From Kalaharituber pfeilii (lineage: Eukaryota; Ascomycota; Pezizomycetes; Pezizales; Pezizaceae), in the NCBI GenBank assembly GCA_015179045.1, contig WHUZ01000046.1, forward strand, positions 372,001 through 436,000: a stretch of 64,000 nucleotides of DNA, written 5' to 3'. Position 1 is the first letter of the stretch, and each line of letters starts with the position of its first letter. A model generated the notes under the pieces. That model was not told the DNA's origin. It searched no databases and saw nothing but the letters and a program-made list of their open reading frames with translations. This document shows positions 11,656 through 22,580 of the stretch, piece by piece. The position numbers and the translations under genes are program-made.

Positions 11656-14600
11656 ATGGACCCCTTCACACTTGCAACCGGTATTACAGGATTTCTCGCG
11701 ATTGCACTCGATGTCGCCAAGATCTTATCGGATTATATCAGCCAGTATAAATCTGCGCCAACGGATGCCCAGACCCTGCTAGAAGAGATTACAGCTCTGA
11801 GTGACGTTCTGAAGCAGCTGGTCAAGTTTCTGGAAGAGGAGGATGTCAAACAAGACTTCCATGAGACCTCGGTTCTGTGTCGGGTCGTTGACCTCTGCAA
11901 GGGTAAAATTACGAGCTTGCGCTCCACTCTGGTGAAGTTGAAAAAGTCTGGTGGTTTTACAGACCGCCTCAGATGGCCTTTCCGCAAGCAAGAGTGCATG
12001 GATCTGGCCTTAACTTTGCATCACTGTGCTTAGACACTCCAGTTTTCACTTACAATTGCGACTTGGTATTATAGTTTTATTCCAATTTAAATTTGAGTGT
12101 TTCCCACTGACACAAAATTCAAATAGTGAACTGCTTTCGAAAACGTCAAAAGAGGTGATTGCGAAACTCTGCGACCAACGACAATGGATGGACAACCTTA
12201 AATTATCGCTCAGCAACGTGCCAGCCTACATGGCAGAAACAAGGGCGACCCTAGATACACTTTTGGGCCTGCTGTCTAAAATTGATAACATGGCCATGAA
12301 TGTGCAGGGAATCAAGGACGGAGTTCAGAGTATACAACAGAACATGGATGGTATGGGATCCACTGCTGAAGCTCCTTGTGCCACTCAAGATACATCTCTG
12401 CTAACCCTGACACTCAGCTCAGGATATGGAGAAGTTGCTCACTTGGTTATCACCACTCGAACCGCACAAAAGACATCAAGTAGTCCAAGCAAGTCGGGTC
12501 AAGGATACAGGAAACTGGCTCTTGCAGAGTGAGCAATTTCAGTTATGGATAGAGGATGAAACGAACCATCATCAGTCAAGCCAAGTTCTAGGCTGCTTTG
12601 GCGAGCCAGGTGTTGGTAAAACGGTGATTGCGTACGTATACCATAAAACTTCCTAATTGCGCACTTACTGTATTCGGGCTAATACCGGCCCTGCCAAGCT
12701 CACTTGTCATCGATTACATCTCTACCACCTTTTCTGAGAGACAGCCATTAATAGGATTCACCTTTCTATATTGCGACTATCGAGACAAGAAGGAACAAAC
12801 TCTGGTGCACATTCTTGGCAGCTTCGTAAAGCAGCTCGCATTACAATGTACACACGCAGGAATCCAGCTGCCTGAGGTTGTCCGAAGTACTTACAAAACT
12901 GCTCAAAAATCTCAGATAGGGCTGGATCGTGGGACTGGCATCAACCTGATGAAAAGTTTTCTACAAGAGCTTGGCAGTACCTTCATCTTGATTGATGCAT
13001 TCGATGAGTTGCAAGACACGACAAGAACTGACTTTCTCCAGGTGATCGATGATATCACACACTTGAAAACAAACCTGCGCATTTTCTTCACTGCCAGACC
13101 TCATGTTCAAGAGGAGGTCAACCGCGATCTACGTATTGCAATGAAAACATTAACAATTGTAGCACACGAAGAGGATATTCGGGCATACCTAGTACACAAA
13201 ATTCAATCTGACAATAAAGACGCTATGAATGACCGGTTGAGCAACGAAATAGTAGAGATAATACCACAGAAGGCAGCGGGAATGTAGGATCCCCTTTATA
13301 ATTATGTATGACGCAATGGATAACATTTCTTGCATAGGTTCTTACTAGCAGCACTCCATATCGAAATGATCCTAGCTAAACTCACGATAACCAAGAGACG
13401 TTCCGCACTTTCTAACTTGCCGCTAAGTCTTTATGCAGCCTACAACAAAACCATAGAGAGGATGCGGGAATCACAAGATCAAGATGACCTAGGCATGAAA
13501 GTGCTTATGTGGATATACCTAGCTAAGCGGGCGTTGAAAGTGATAGAACTCCAACATGCATTGTCAGTTGAGGATGGAGCTGAATTACTGGACCCTGACA
13601 ACTTTCCACCTAAAATCACCTTACTACACTGCTGCTGTGGTTTGGTGACGGTGGACAACGAGACATCGACTGTTCGTCTTGTGCATTATACTCTCCAGGA
13701 GTATCTCCACTCGTACGAGAAAGAATACTTTCCGGATGGCCATAGCTTGATCGCACGGACCTGTCTGACATATCTGAGTTTTCCTGCCCTTTCTATTGGT
13801 ACCAAGCAACTGGAAGATTGGGAGCAGTTGGATCTCGAACACCTTTCTGACAGGGTTGAGGATATGATACAAGAGCTAAAGATGGAGTATGCCTTGTTTG
13901 ATTATGCAGCATTTCAATGGGGCCACCACGCACGAAGGCAATGTGATAACGCCACTTGTGATCTTGTTATTACCCTGCTTCAGCGAAAGACACCTTCTCT
14001 GGGCATTCAAGCGCTCCAGTGTGCTGAGTGCTCGGGGTGGAACAAATGTTGCCGCCTGGGTAGCCTTCATGTTGCTGCCTTTTTCGGCATTGAGGGCGTC
14101 ATCGGCAAATTGCTTCAGGATTCGGATCCCAACGAGGGATCCGGTTGTGGGGGCACAGCATTAGCTTTTGCGGCCGAGAATGGCCATGAGACCATTGTTC
14201 GGATTCTGCTCCAGCACGCGGGTATTGATGTAAATGCCAGAGGTGATTGCTGGAGTGGAACACCGCTTTATCGGGCAGTTAGAAATAGTCATGCGACAAT
14301 AGTCAAGCTGCTTCTTGAGCAAGAGGACATTGATGTCAATATTGGATGCGGATGGGCCGATACGCCGGAGAGGCCACTTCATGTTGCAGTCTGCAACGGC
14401 GATGAGTCCGCAATACGCTTACTACTGGACCGACCTGACATTAAGGTGAATGCTGAGTATGACGAAGGTCACACACCTCTCATGCTTGCTATTGTGGACA
14501 GAAATGCGGTCACAATCCGTTTGCTTCTTGAGCGACCGGACATTGAGTTCTCCATATCCGACTTAGCAGACTTTAGTCAGGAAACTTTTAAAGTACTACT

Positions 14601-15546
14601 AGACGAAGATATGGATATTAACTTTCGCAATTCGTACGGCGGAATACTACTCCACCTTGCAGTTTTGTGCGAAAACGAGGACAAAGTCCGCTTCCTGCTC
14701 GACCGAAGCGATGTAGATAACAATCTGGCCGATAAAGATGGCAAAACACCCTTCCACTGTGCAGCTAAATATAGTTACGAAAGCACAGTCCGCTTACTAC
14801 TCGACCGCAGTAATGAAAATATCAATCTGGCTGATAAGGACGGCAAAACACCACTCCACTATGCAGCTAACCGGAGTGATAACGAGAGTACAGTCCGCTT
14901 ACTACTCGGCCATAGTGATATAGATATCAATCTGGCCGATAAGGACGGCAAAACACCACTCCACTATGCAGCTGAGCAGAGTAACGAATGCACAGTCCGC
15001 TTACTACTCGACCGCAGCAGTAAAGATATCAATTTGGCCGATAAGAACGGCAAAACACCACTCCACTATGCAGCTAACCGGAGTGATAACGAGAGTACAG
15101 TCCGCTTACTACTCGGCCATAGTGATATAGATATCAATCTGGCCGATAAGGACGGCAAAACACCACTCCACTATGCAGCTGAGCAGAATAATAACGAGAC
15201 CACAGTCCGCTTACTACTCGACTACAGCGATATAGATATCAACCTGGCCGATAAAGGCGGCAAAATACCACTCCACTATGCAGCTGAGTGTAGTGATAAC
15301 GAGAGGACAGTCCGCTTACTACTCGACCGCAGTGATGAAGATATCAATCTGGCCGATAAGGACGGCAAAACACCACTCCACTGTGCAGTTGAACGGAGGA
15401 GCGAGAGCACAGTCCGCTTACTACTCGACTGCAGCAATATAGATATCAATCTGGCTGATAAGGACGGCAAAACACCACTCCACTATGCAGCTGACTGTAG
15501 TGATAACGAGAGCACAGTCTGCTTACTACTCGACCGCCAAAATTAA
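11656..15546 (+). pseudogene. STAND/NLR receptor: fungal N-domain, NACHT, ankyrin repeats; premature stop
   Basis: The gene resembles fungal NLR-like proteins, which act in non-self recognition and heterokaryon incompatibility. It begins MDPFTLATGITGFLAIAL, the hydrophobic start of the fungal STAND N-terminal (HeLo-like/Fungal_N) domain. A Walker A motif GEPGVGKT lies near 12600-12625 and a Walker B-like FILIDAFDEL near 12980-13010, so the core is a NACHT NTPase. The C-terminus is ankyrin repeats. Four introns fit the reading frames: 12066-12126, 12351-12417, 12632-12698 and 13284-13337, with phases that join the flanking exons. Within exon 1 an in-frame TAG at 12031-12033 interrupts the conserved end of the N-domain. 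The same frame stays open beyond it to the first intron, so one substitution appears to have broken the gene. The last ankyrin repeat ends abruptly at 15546. Family and domains are certain; loss of function is inferred. Confidence 0.9.
14715..15540 (+). repeat. Near-identical ankyrin-repeat array (8 units)
   Basis: Eight successive 34-35-residue units start with NLADKDGKTPLHYAA and continue to TVRLLLD. Earlier ankyrin units at 14040-14700 are much more diverged. Units 2-3 (from about 14822) and 4-5 (from about 15029) look like a duplicated two-unit block, because units 2 and 4 are almost identical. High identity between repeats suggests recent expansion or concerted evolution. Confidence 0.9.
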
Positions 15547-15599
15547 CCTCCATATTTTACAAACTCTAATTTTGCTATGGCATCTTAGCGTAACCCGCT

Positions 15600-16345
15600 T
15601 AAACTTTGAGTGAAGGAGGAATTTGAGCAACTAGTTGCTTGGATGGAGGATAACCAAGAGCTATTAAGAGGCAAGCAGGTGACCTGGTATAAGGATGTCA
15701 AAGACTAAGAGTTGTAAGGCCCTACAAGAGAGGTCTGGATGGGGTCTAACTGCAGAAGATAATAAAGAGTCTATTAATACTTTCATTGAAAAGAAGTGCC
15801 CTTTATTCTGGCGCCTGGATGCCATATGGGGATCACGACCAAATTCTATGGTAGTGGCCAGCCGCGAGTCCATCACCGTAGAGTCCGTTACCGTACATGT
15901 CGCTGGCACTCAGGCACAGTCTCAACTTCCTGACCCTATTCCTGAGAGTTCTGCAACCTCTGTTATACCAAGTTCTTTCACTATACCCACTTCCGCTCAA
16001 CATGGTCCGAGTCAACGTTATTCTGCTCTACCCACTTTTACTGCATCTGTTCCACCCACTTCTACTGAATCTAGTTCTACTGAGTCCCCGCCTCTGGAAG
16101 TTACAGTTCAAAAGAAAGTTCAGAAACTCAAGAGGAAAAGCAATCCAAAAGAAGAAGCGAAGCGAATACTCGATGCAAGGTACACTGCAAGAGATGACCG
16201 AGCAGCAAAAAAGCTCAAAGCAGTGAGTGAAAGTGCAGAGCGAATAGCTAGGATACAGGCAGAAAGTGTAGAAAGATCAGCTAGAATATAGGCAGAAAGT
16301 TCAGAAAGAGCAGCACAAAGAGTAGCAGAGATATATGCTGCTGCT
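15600..16345 (+). pseudogene. Degraded Myb/SANT-like transposon-associated protein
   Basis: A frame at 15604-15708 reads EFEQLVAWMEDNQELLRGK and stops. It is followed in another frame by a 198-codon ORF (15695-16291) starting at SKTKSCKALQERSGWGL and including CPLFWRLDAIWGSRPN. That Cys-Pro / GSRPN block is typical of fungal proteins with an N-terminal SANT-like DNA-binding region and a lysine-rich charged C-terminus that often accompany transposons. The middle of the expected domain is missing. The tail has a TAG at about 16289-16291 followed by more in-frame repeats of AESxERxA. I regard it as a broken relic. The family is recognised only by motif, and its exact role is unknown. Confidence 0.5.
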
Positions 16346-16833
16346 AATGCTCAACATATGCAGCATTTTCGGGATGACTCGGGACAGGGAGTTCCTTGTA
16401 TGGTAAGCGGATCGCCAGTGGCGTGCGCTAATATGCAGAGTGTTCAAGGGTTACGATTCAGAGGTACCTAAGCTAAGATATTATGTACAATACCTAAACA
16501 ACTAAATAGATGCAGTGGAAGATACATGAGACCTTGATGCGGCAAGTATAACATCCTACATAGCTTGCGTATGCTCTTCAAGCTCAACTACACCTGAGGA
16601 GCCTTCCTTATGGCGCTTTCTAGTATTTCTTGCAGCAGCTGTTCATTCAGCCAACTCAGCACAGTCAGCAGAGGTCATAGCATGCGCTTTAACTTTTCCC
16701 TTGGTCTTTTCCTGACGAAATTGATTTAAACCTGATGGTACAAATTGCTGGATAATTGGCTGAGCACCATGACTAGCAGTTGTGCTGGTGAACATTCGTT
16801 GCATGTGGCTGGTATGAGTATGCTACAAACATG

Positions 16834-16836
<3 letters not shown>

Positions 16837-16871
<35 letters not shown>

Positions 16872-16913
16872 CTTATATCATTAATCGCATGCCGCCCTAT
16901 GGGCTATGGCGAT
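16837..16913 (-). mobile_element. Family-A micro-retroposon
   Basis: Read on the minus strand it is ATCGCCATAGCCCATAGGG, then CGGCATGCGATTAATGAT and a long poly(A). It is flanked by TACAAACATGCAA (16824-16836 and 16914-16926), a perfect 13-bp target duplication. A second copy of the core without poly(A) follows at 16934-16976. Confidence 0.92.
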
Positions 16914-17409
16914 TACAAACATGCAAAAAGCTTTGCATATCATTGATCGCTTGCCGCCCATGGGGCTATGGCGATGCCTTCTCACCAGTAAGGGTACCAT
17001 ATAATTGTTCTTGGTCATAGAATGATCGCAGAAGGAGATGTTAGCCTTGATTAGTATATTGGTTCTGTGGTTGCTGTTGAGGGATTGTAATAGGTAGATC
17101 TGTAGGTACTTCTCTGCCGGTCATTGTCTATTTTATGGGTGCTATTGGACCTTTGATTTGCCAGTGTAGATAGAGAAGCTAAAGAGGAATCTGTTGATTT
17201 TCATAAACCACTACTACAAATCCATTAACTGATGTATAGTCTTGAAGACGATGTAATACATCATTCATAAAAGCGTACTGCTCTTCAGTAATTGGAGTAC
17301 TTCAATGAAGCACAGGAATATCATACCTATCACCCATATTACCTATTTAGGTGTAAAAAGATAGGCACAGGGGATAGGTATTGCTAAGAAGAATAAGACC
17401 GAGATGATA

Positions 17410-17470
17410 TTTTTTTTTTTTTTTTTTTTTTTATATCATTACTTGCTTGCCGCCCTAAGGGCTATGGCGA
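17410..17470 (-). mobile_element. Family-A micro-retroposon
   Basis: The hairpin core plus poly(A) is flanked by perfect 12-bp duplications ACCGAGATGATA (17398-17409 and 17471-17482). The insertion is only 61 bp, of which about 40 bp is not poly(A). Confidence 0.93.
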
Positions 17471-18034
17471 ACCGAGATGATAGGTAATGCTAAATGTTAG
17501 GTAATGCTGAGTGAGAGTGAGCATGGCAAGCTATTGAATAAGCAGAAAATATATGCCAGATACCAGAACAGTTTTCAAGAGCCTTATATACTATTAAAGC
17601 TCTTCAGCCAAGTATTTACAAAGTTGGGGTAACAGCTTTTTTTTTACTATTATTCGGCCATTTACTACAGTAGGACGCAGCAACAACACAAGTACATAAT
17701 AAATGGTCTATATTACTGGTAGACCTAAATTCTAATGGGTGTATGGCCAACTTCGGAGATAGTGGCAGTTGGCTTTGTTTAAAGACCACGCCTCCTGGCT
17801 ATTAAGTGGTAACTAGTAAATGATTCCGCGACAGCAGATGCGAAAGAGAAAAGCTGTGAGTGGGTAGCAATCATATCTTCGATATACAGGAAGTTGTACT
17901 CGGGTACATGCGAGCTCGCCACCCTTGAAAACTCTGCATATTAGCGCACGCCACTGGCGATCCGCTTACCGTACAAGGAACTACCTGTCCCTGAGCGGAC
18001 AGGTAAAAAGTACCTGTCCGGAGTCATCCCGAGC

Positions 18035-18056
18035 TGCATGCGGGGTAACGTGTAAC

Positions 18057-18086
<30 letters not shown>
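18035..18086 (+). mobile_element. Family-B LINE tail fragment
   Basis: CTGCATGCGGGGTAACGTG followed by about 30 A matches the last part of family B. The 5' part is missing and abuts the Mutator-like end. Confidence 0.6.
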
Positions 18087-18088
<2 letters not shown>

Positions 18089-18177
18089 CCTTCCAGGAAT
18101 GATGGTGGATCGGTACTCTTGACCTTTAGTTCTGCTTGTGACTTGGATGTAGTTGTTCCAGATTCCACCTGTAGACG

Positions 18178-20024
18178 CTAGGGGACTTCAATGCTTGGAA
18201 AAGCACCTGGTATGGATTGCTCTTCCTGCCATTCTTCTTGGTATATTGGTTCTTCATTAGTGACCCTGTCGATAGTGACTTCTGTTGTACTCTTTTTGGG
18301 ATCTCTTCTCCGAGGGTTCTTTGCAGTGGTAATCCTGTTGTTTGCTAGAAGCACTCGGTAGATACCATGAATGAGGGATGCAGCCAATATTCTGGTGAGT
18401 ATGGCTTGCTCGGATAGTTTTTCGTCGTTGTATGTATGCGCGTATACAGGTTCTCCGAATGCTCAGAAGGCTGAACGCTCCTCTTGAATATTGGTTCCGG
18501 AGTGAGCCACCTCCAGTGGAGATTTTCCTCCCAATGTAATGTGAGGGAGCCTATTCTTCACAAATACAATGTATTCCATTGCATAGGGTCAGATTTTTTT
18601 TGAGACTACTCCCGAACAGATTGTTACAGATCATAGAAGCGATAGTGCGGTTGGTTCACTCTGGTACGGCATTGGTCTGACTATGGTATGCTACAGTTGG
18701 CCAGATTGTGGTTCCTCTCTTCAACGCCCACTCTTTAGTCTCATTCGAATAGTACTCCCCTCCGAAGTCTCTTATTTCTTTGATAGGGCATCTAAATACT
18801 CGCTCAAACTGTTCGACCATCTCTCTGAACGCCTTGCCAGTCTCAGATTTCGTATCTGTGGCTCGTACTAGCGTAATTCTGGAGTAATCATCTATCAGGG
18901 TGATAAAGTATCTTTTTCGTCCGACGCCCTCTGTTGTGTAGAGCCCTCAGATGTCGGAATGCACGAGTTCTCCCACTTCTTTTGTCCAAATTTTATTAAA
19001 TTGAGATGCAGCTACTGGTTTGCTCATGCTTTCTCTCATGCAGGCATTACACTCCTCACGCGGTCGACGTAACAGAGAAGGGGGTGCTTCTGGGATGAGT
19101 TTGAAGGAGGAAAGGGGAAAATGTCCATACCTTTCATACCATTCTTGTTCAAGCGACATCACTTCATTTTCTTTGATAATTCTAAATTTTCCTTGCTTGA
19201 TGATGTGAGTTATCCTTCCATCTTGTGTGATGGTTCCTTCTCTATTTTGCATTCTTATATCTGCACCAGCGTCTTCCAGTGCTCTCTATCTAATCAGCTT
19301 CCTGGGACAGGTTGGGATCACGAGGACGTCACGCAGGATGAGCTCTCCGACTTTTACTATACTCCTGTGAGTGGATATAGCTATGCTAGATGCTCCTTTT
19401 ATTTCTTCACGCCATTCTTGCGAGTCGATGATATTTTGATAGGGTTGCATTCGGGGCCCGGGTAGTGAGGCTAACAGCATGGTCACTTCCCATCCATCGC
19501 TCTGGCAAAACAGATGTATCCCTGCTGCAAGCAATGTTGAGGTTGCTGATCCCGCACTGGCTGCTTGTGCGAGTTTGAGCCACCGCCGCTCGAATTCTAC
19601 GATATGGTCTAGAAGAGAATCCTTTCTATCATCGAGTTTTAAATGTGTTATGCTCATGAGGAGGGAGGACAAATGTATTTTGGTTTGGCCTTCGTAGTTA
19701 TCCTTTAGAGTTTTCCATGCTTCCGCGGCGTTTGATGCTGCTCTGATTTTCAATTGTGCCTCCTTCTCACAGCTGTCCATTAAGTAATCTAGAGCTTTAT
19801 CTGACTTATCATCCCAGTCTGTTGCTCCAGACGATGGCCTAGGTGTAGTCCCGTCTACTATTTCCAATAGTTTCTGGCGACGAAGTTGCCTTTTAGCTCC
19901 ACTACCCAGGCAGGGTAGTCATTTTCGTCCCTTACTTTTTCCGATATGCGCGGTGTGATTTTCAATATAGTGGCCAGGTCTGCAGAACCGGCTTGCTGGG
20001 GTGCGCTCGTGCCTTCTTTCGCCA
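18178..20024 (-). pseudogene. Ty1/copia retrotransposon relic (gag-pol)
   Basis: Reading leftward, gag starts MAKEGTSAPQQAGS at 20024. It continues through LEIVDGTTPRPSSGATDWD and the UBN2-type gag core (19867-19400). Pol fragments follow: a protease-end/pre-integrase motif, RYGHFPLSSF and ECNACM zinc-like residues near 19150-19040, then integrase-like sequence (FITLIDDYSRI, 18920-18870). The relic ends at a stop at 18178. Near 19885-19900 the gag frame shifts by one base. The zinc knuckle and most of protease appear deleted, and integrase has stops. No LTRs, reverse transcriptase or RNase H are visible, so this is a dead internal fragment. Confidence 0.88.
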
Positions 20025-20766
20025 TGATGCTTGGTTTGCTTCCTTGGTATATCCTGAAATCCTGGTCTGGTGGCGTCGGTGGCAGATCTTGGATTTCCTT
20101 TTTTCTCGATGTGTTGCTACTACCATGTAAAGTTCATGCTGCTATGACAGGAATAATACTGCATTTAATAGCAACTATCCATGTTCAACATAATAATGAT
20201 AAAAGCAAAATGAGAAGTCAACCCATACATATACCCGCACAATGGCTGAAGGCCCCTCCCTACATTTCTCCCTACAGTTCTCCAACCATCCCTCCGTCGC
20301 ACTCACAAACCATCAGACGGCACAACAATTCCTCCGACCCGCATAAGCCTCATGTATGAGCGAGGGGCTAGATTAACGTTTCTCCAACATTTTCTAGCTA
20401 TAATCGCGAATCTTGCTCTCGCATCGTTACGCGATAGATCGCGTCCCATGTTCCGACTGCGCGGAGACCGCGTAGGAAGGGGACACCTGCGGTGTCGAGT
20501 GGGGATTTGGGATGCTGAGGGTAAGTGTTGGTTAGTTGGGAAAATAGATGGATGGAGTATATCTATATTTGATAGTTGGTAACATCTCGAGCCAGCCGAT
20601 ATGTGACAGGATAGACAACGGCAAAGGATCTTCCATCTAGTGTTCGATACCTCCCCGCCCGATTCTCTATTTCCATATACCCTCTCCCCTCTACTTCCCC
20701 TGACCCCCACCCCCTGTACCCCTCTACTTCCTCCACCTCACCCCTGTACCCTCCCACGATCCCCTC
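20025..20766. other. Intergenic, nothing recognised
   Basis: Between the copia relic and the STK19-like gene there are only short ORFs on both strands. The C-rich run at 20680-20860 belongs to the low-complexity 3' end of the next gene or its downstream sequence. Confidence 0.5.
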
Positions 20767-21964
20767 CTACCCCACTATCACCACCACCACCGCCGCACCC
20801 CACCCACACCGCCTCCGCCCTCCCTCTCGCGTTCCCCCCCAATAGCTCCGCCAACGCAACCTCGACTCCCATTCCCCCACTCTTGATCCAGCGCTTCGCC
20901 CACGGGCGTGTCCTCCCCCAACTTTGCTCTGCCTTCCCGCGCCGCCATCACCACCACCAGCAACGAACCTCCCCGCCGCCCCTTCGGCATCCGCAATCAA
21001 CTCCGCCGACGCCTGCGGGTTCCTCAGCAGCGGATCATACCTTTCCCTCAACAGTGGCAGTGGCATGACCACCGATGACGACGGCCCAGCGTGCGCTACA
21101 CCATGCCTTTGAATAATCTCCACCACCCTCTCGCTCGCCGCCGCAAGACACCTCATTAGCGGCCCCAACGACGGCATTGTGAGCGGGTACTCCTGCTCCG
21201 TCCCATCTGCAACCCTCGCCAGCGGCAATGTCACGAACCCCGCCTCGAGCGCCCTCTGCAGCGTCCCCCGCGACAGCGCCCCAGCGTTAACCGTCACCCC
21301 CTCGGGCTGCCGCCTCAACATGTCCAGGAACTCCCTCGCTACCGTCTCCCCCTCCCCATCCACTCCCATCCGCTCCCTCACCGCCGCCTCCATCTCACTC
21401 CACAACACATATCCGTCTTCCCCCCTCCTCCCGCTACTACTCCCTGGCAGGGGCATACGCCTGACTTTTCCCTGCGCCACTAATCCCGCCAGCTGCCGCT
21501 CAAGTTCTGTTCCGGTCAGCGGCGAAAATGCGGAGAGGATGGACAGAGGGACAATTTTCGGGACGCTCTGGCGGAGGGATAACGTTGAGGCGATGGTCTG
21601 GGGGGAGAAGAGAGGCGAGGACAGCGGGAGGGGGGTGAAGAGATGGGCGGTGATGTAGGTGATGGTTTCGAGGGGTCCGAGGAAGGAGGGGCTAAGTTTG
21701 GGGATAGAGGAGGACGTTGAGTGGGAGTGGAGGGCGGGTGGGGATGGGAGTGGCGAGGGGGAGGGGTATCGGAGGTTTGCGGGTGCTGGTGGTGCTGGAG
21801 GTGCTAGAGGAGCGACGGAGGGTGGGATGTGTGGTGGTGGTGGGCTTGGTGATGCGGAGTGGGGATGAGGCGGAGCGGGTGAGCGTGCTGATGCTGCCGC
21901 GGCTGCGGCTGCGGCTGCGGGTATGCGATCGCGAGGTGGACCCGGGGGTTAGCTGGAGGGGCAT
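20767..21964 (-). CDS. STK19: STK19-like protein
   Basis: The reading frame contains SIPKLSPSFLGPLETITYI, TAHLFTPLPLSSPLFSPQ, VPKIVPLSILSAFSPLTGTE and LERQLAGLVAQGKVRRMPLP. This is the conserved core of the fungal STK19 family. The name comes from 'serine/threonine kinase 19'. Human STK19 is now regarded as a winged-helix DNA-binding protein working in transcription-coupled repair rather than a kinase. Strong winged-helix-like helices follow up to about residue 300. The last 70 residues are Gly/Arg-rich and may be out of frame. The best start (MPLQLTPGS, 21964) is in a different frame from the core, and the shift falls in a Ser/Pro/Ala low-complexity stretch with a CGCAGC microsatellite at 21890-21925. 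Either a small unseen intron or a frameshift is possible. It is transcribed divergently from the DGAT2 gene across a region of about 600 bp. Confidence 0.78.
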
Positions 21965-22333
21965 ATTCCTGAGTGCTATACGATCTGGAGCAGTGAGCGT
22001 AGCAACTCGGAACAAGGAGTACAATGTAGTACATACTATTACCTAATGATTTATACTATCCAAAATGTCGGTCTAAGTACTTAACTTTGCGTACCAGCGC
22101 GAAGATGCAAGCAAAATCAGATAGATTGAATATTGTCTCTGAGATATAAAATATGCGGATAATGGTGAACTCGCAGACTGATTGGAGATATGTTGTGTGG
22201 AGTGGCTTGGAAGGCTTTGAAGGCTTTGGTTGGTCGGAAAAGCTTAATGAGGAAGTAACGAGTGCGGTATGTCTTGGTTGCCAGGTGTTTGTAATGGCAA
22301 CAATGGTATTGTGGTATCAAATGACTCAATGTT

Positions 22334-22399
22334 CTCGGTAACCGCCAAGAGGTTGAGAGGACACTATCTCGGTAACCGCCAAGAGGTGAGAGGACACTA
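22334..22399. repeat. 34-bp direct repeat in a divergent promoter
   Basis: CTCGGTAACCGCCAAGAGG plus GAGAGGACACTA occurs twice, at 22334-22366 and 22368-22399, with one base difference. It lies between the divergent STK19-like and DGAT2 genes and could be a duplicated regulatory site. Confidence 0.85.
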
Positions 22400-22580
22400 A
22401 TCACTACTAGCTTGATAACCATTGGCGGTTTGGGAAATGTGGGGTTCATGCGCAGGCTATCGGACAAAGCCTAAAAGCAACGTCATCAAATCCTCGGTTA
22501 ATATAACCTCTCGAACATTGTTTCGGAAACCCGGCAGGAAAAACAAACAAAGAAAGGGAACACGTCCACACTACGCATAC

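Larger units (their letters stand above)
16370..18031. mobile_element. Mutator-like element relic with inverted ends
   Basis: The left end CGGGATGACTCGGGACAGG at 16370 matches the complement of the right end, which ends at 18031. The match continues for about 80 bp, including AAGCGGATCGCCAGTGGCG, and the right arm has an extra local duplication of GGACAGG. The ends resemble those of the Mutator-like element at 40483-42246 (CGGGATGTCTCCGGACAG). On the minus strand near 17340-17190 a decayed reading resembles the FAR1-like region of that element (LQDYTSVNGFVVVV versus LQDYAFTKGFAVV). No clear target duplication is visible. The interior carries two or three family-A micro-retroposons. Confidence 0.6.
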
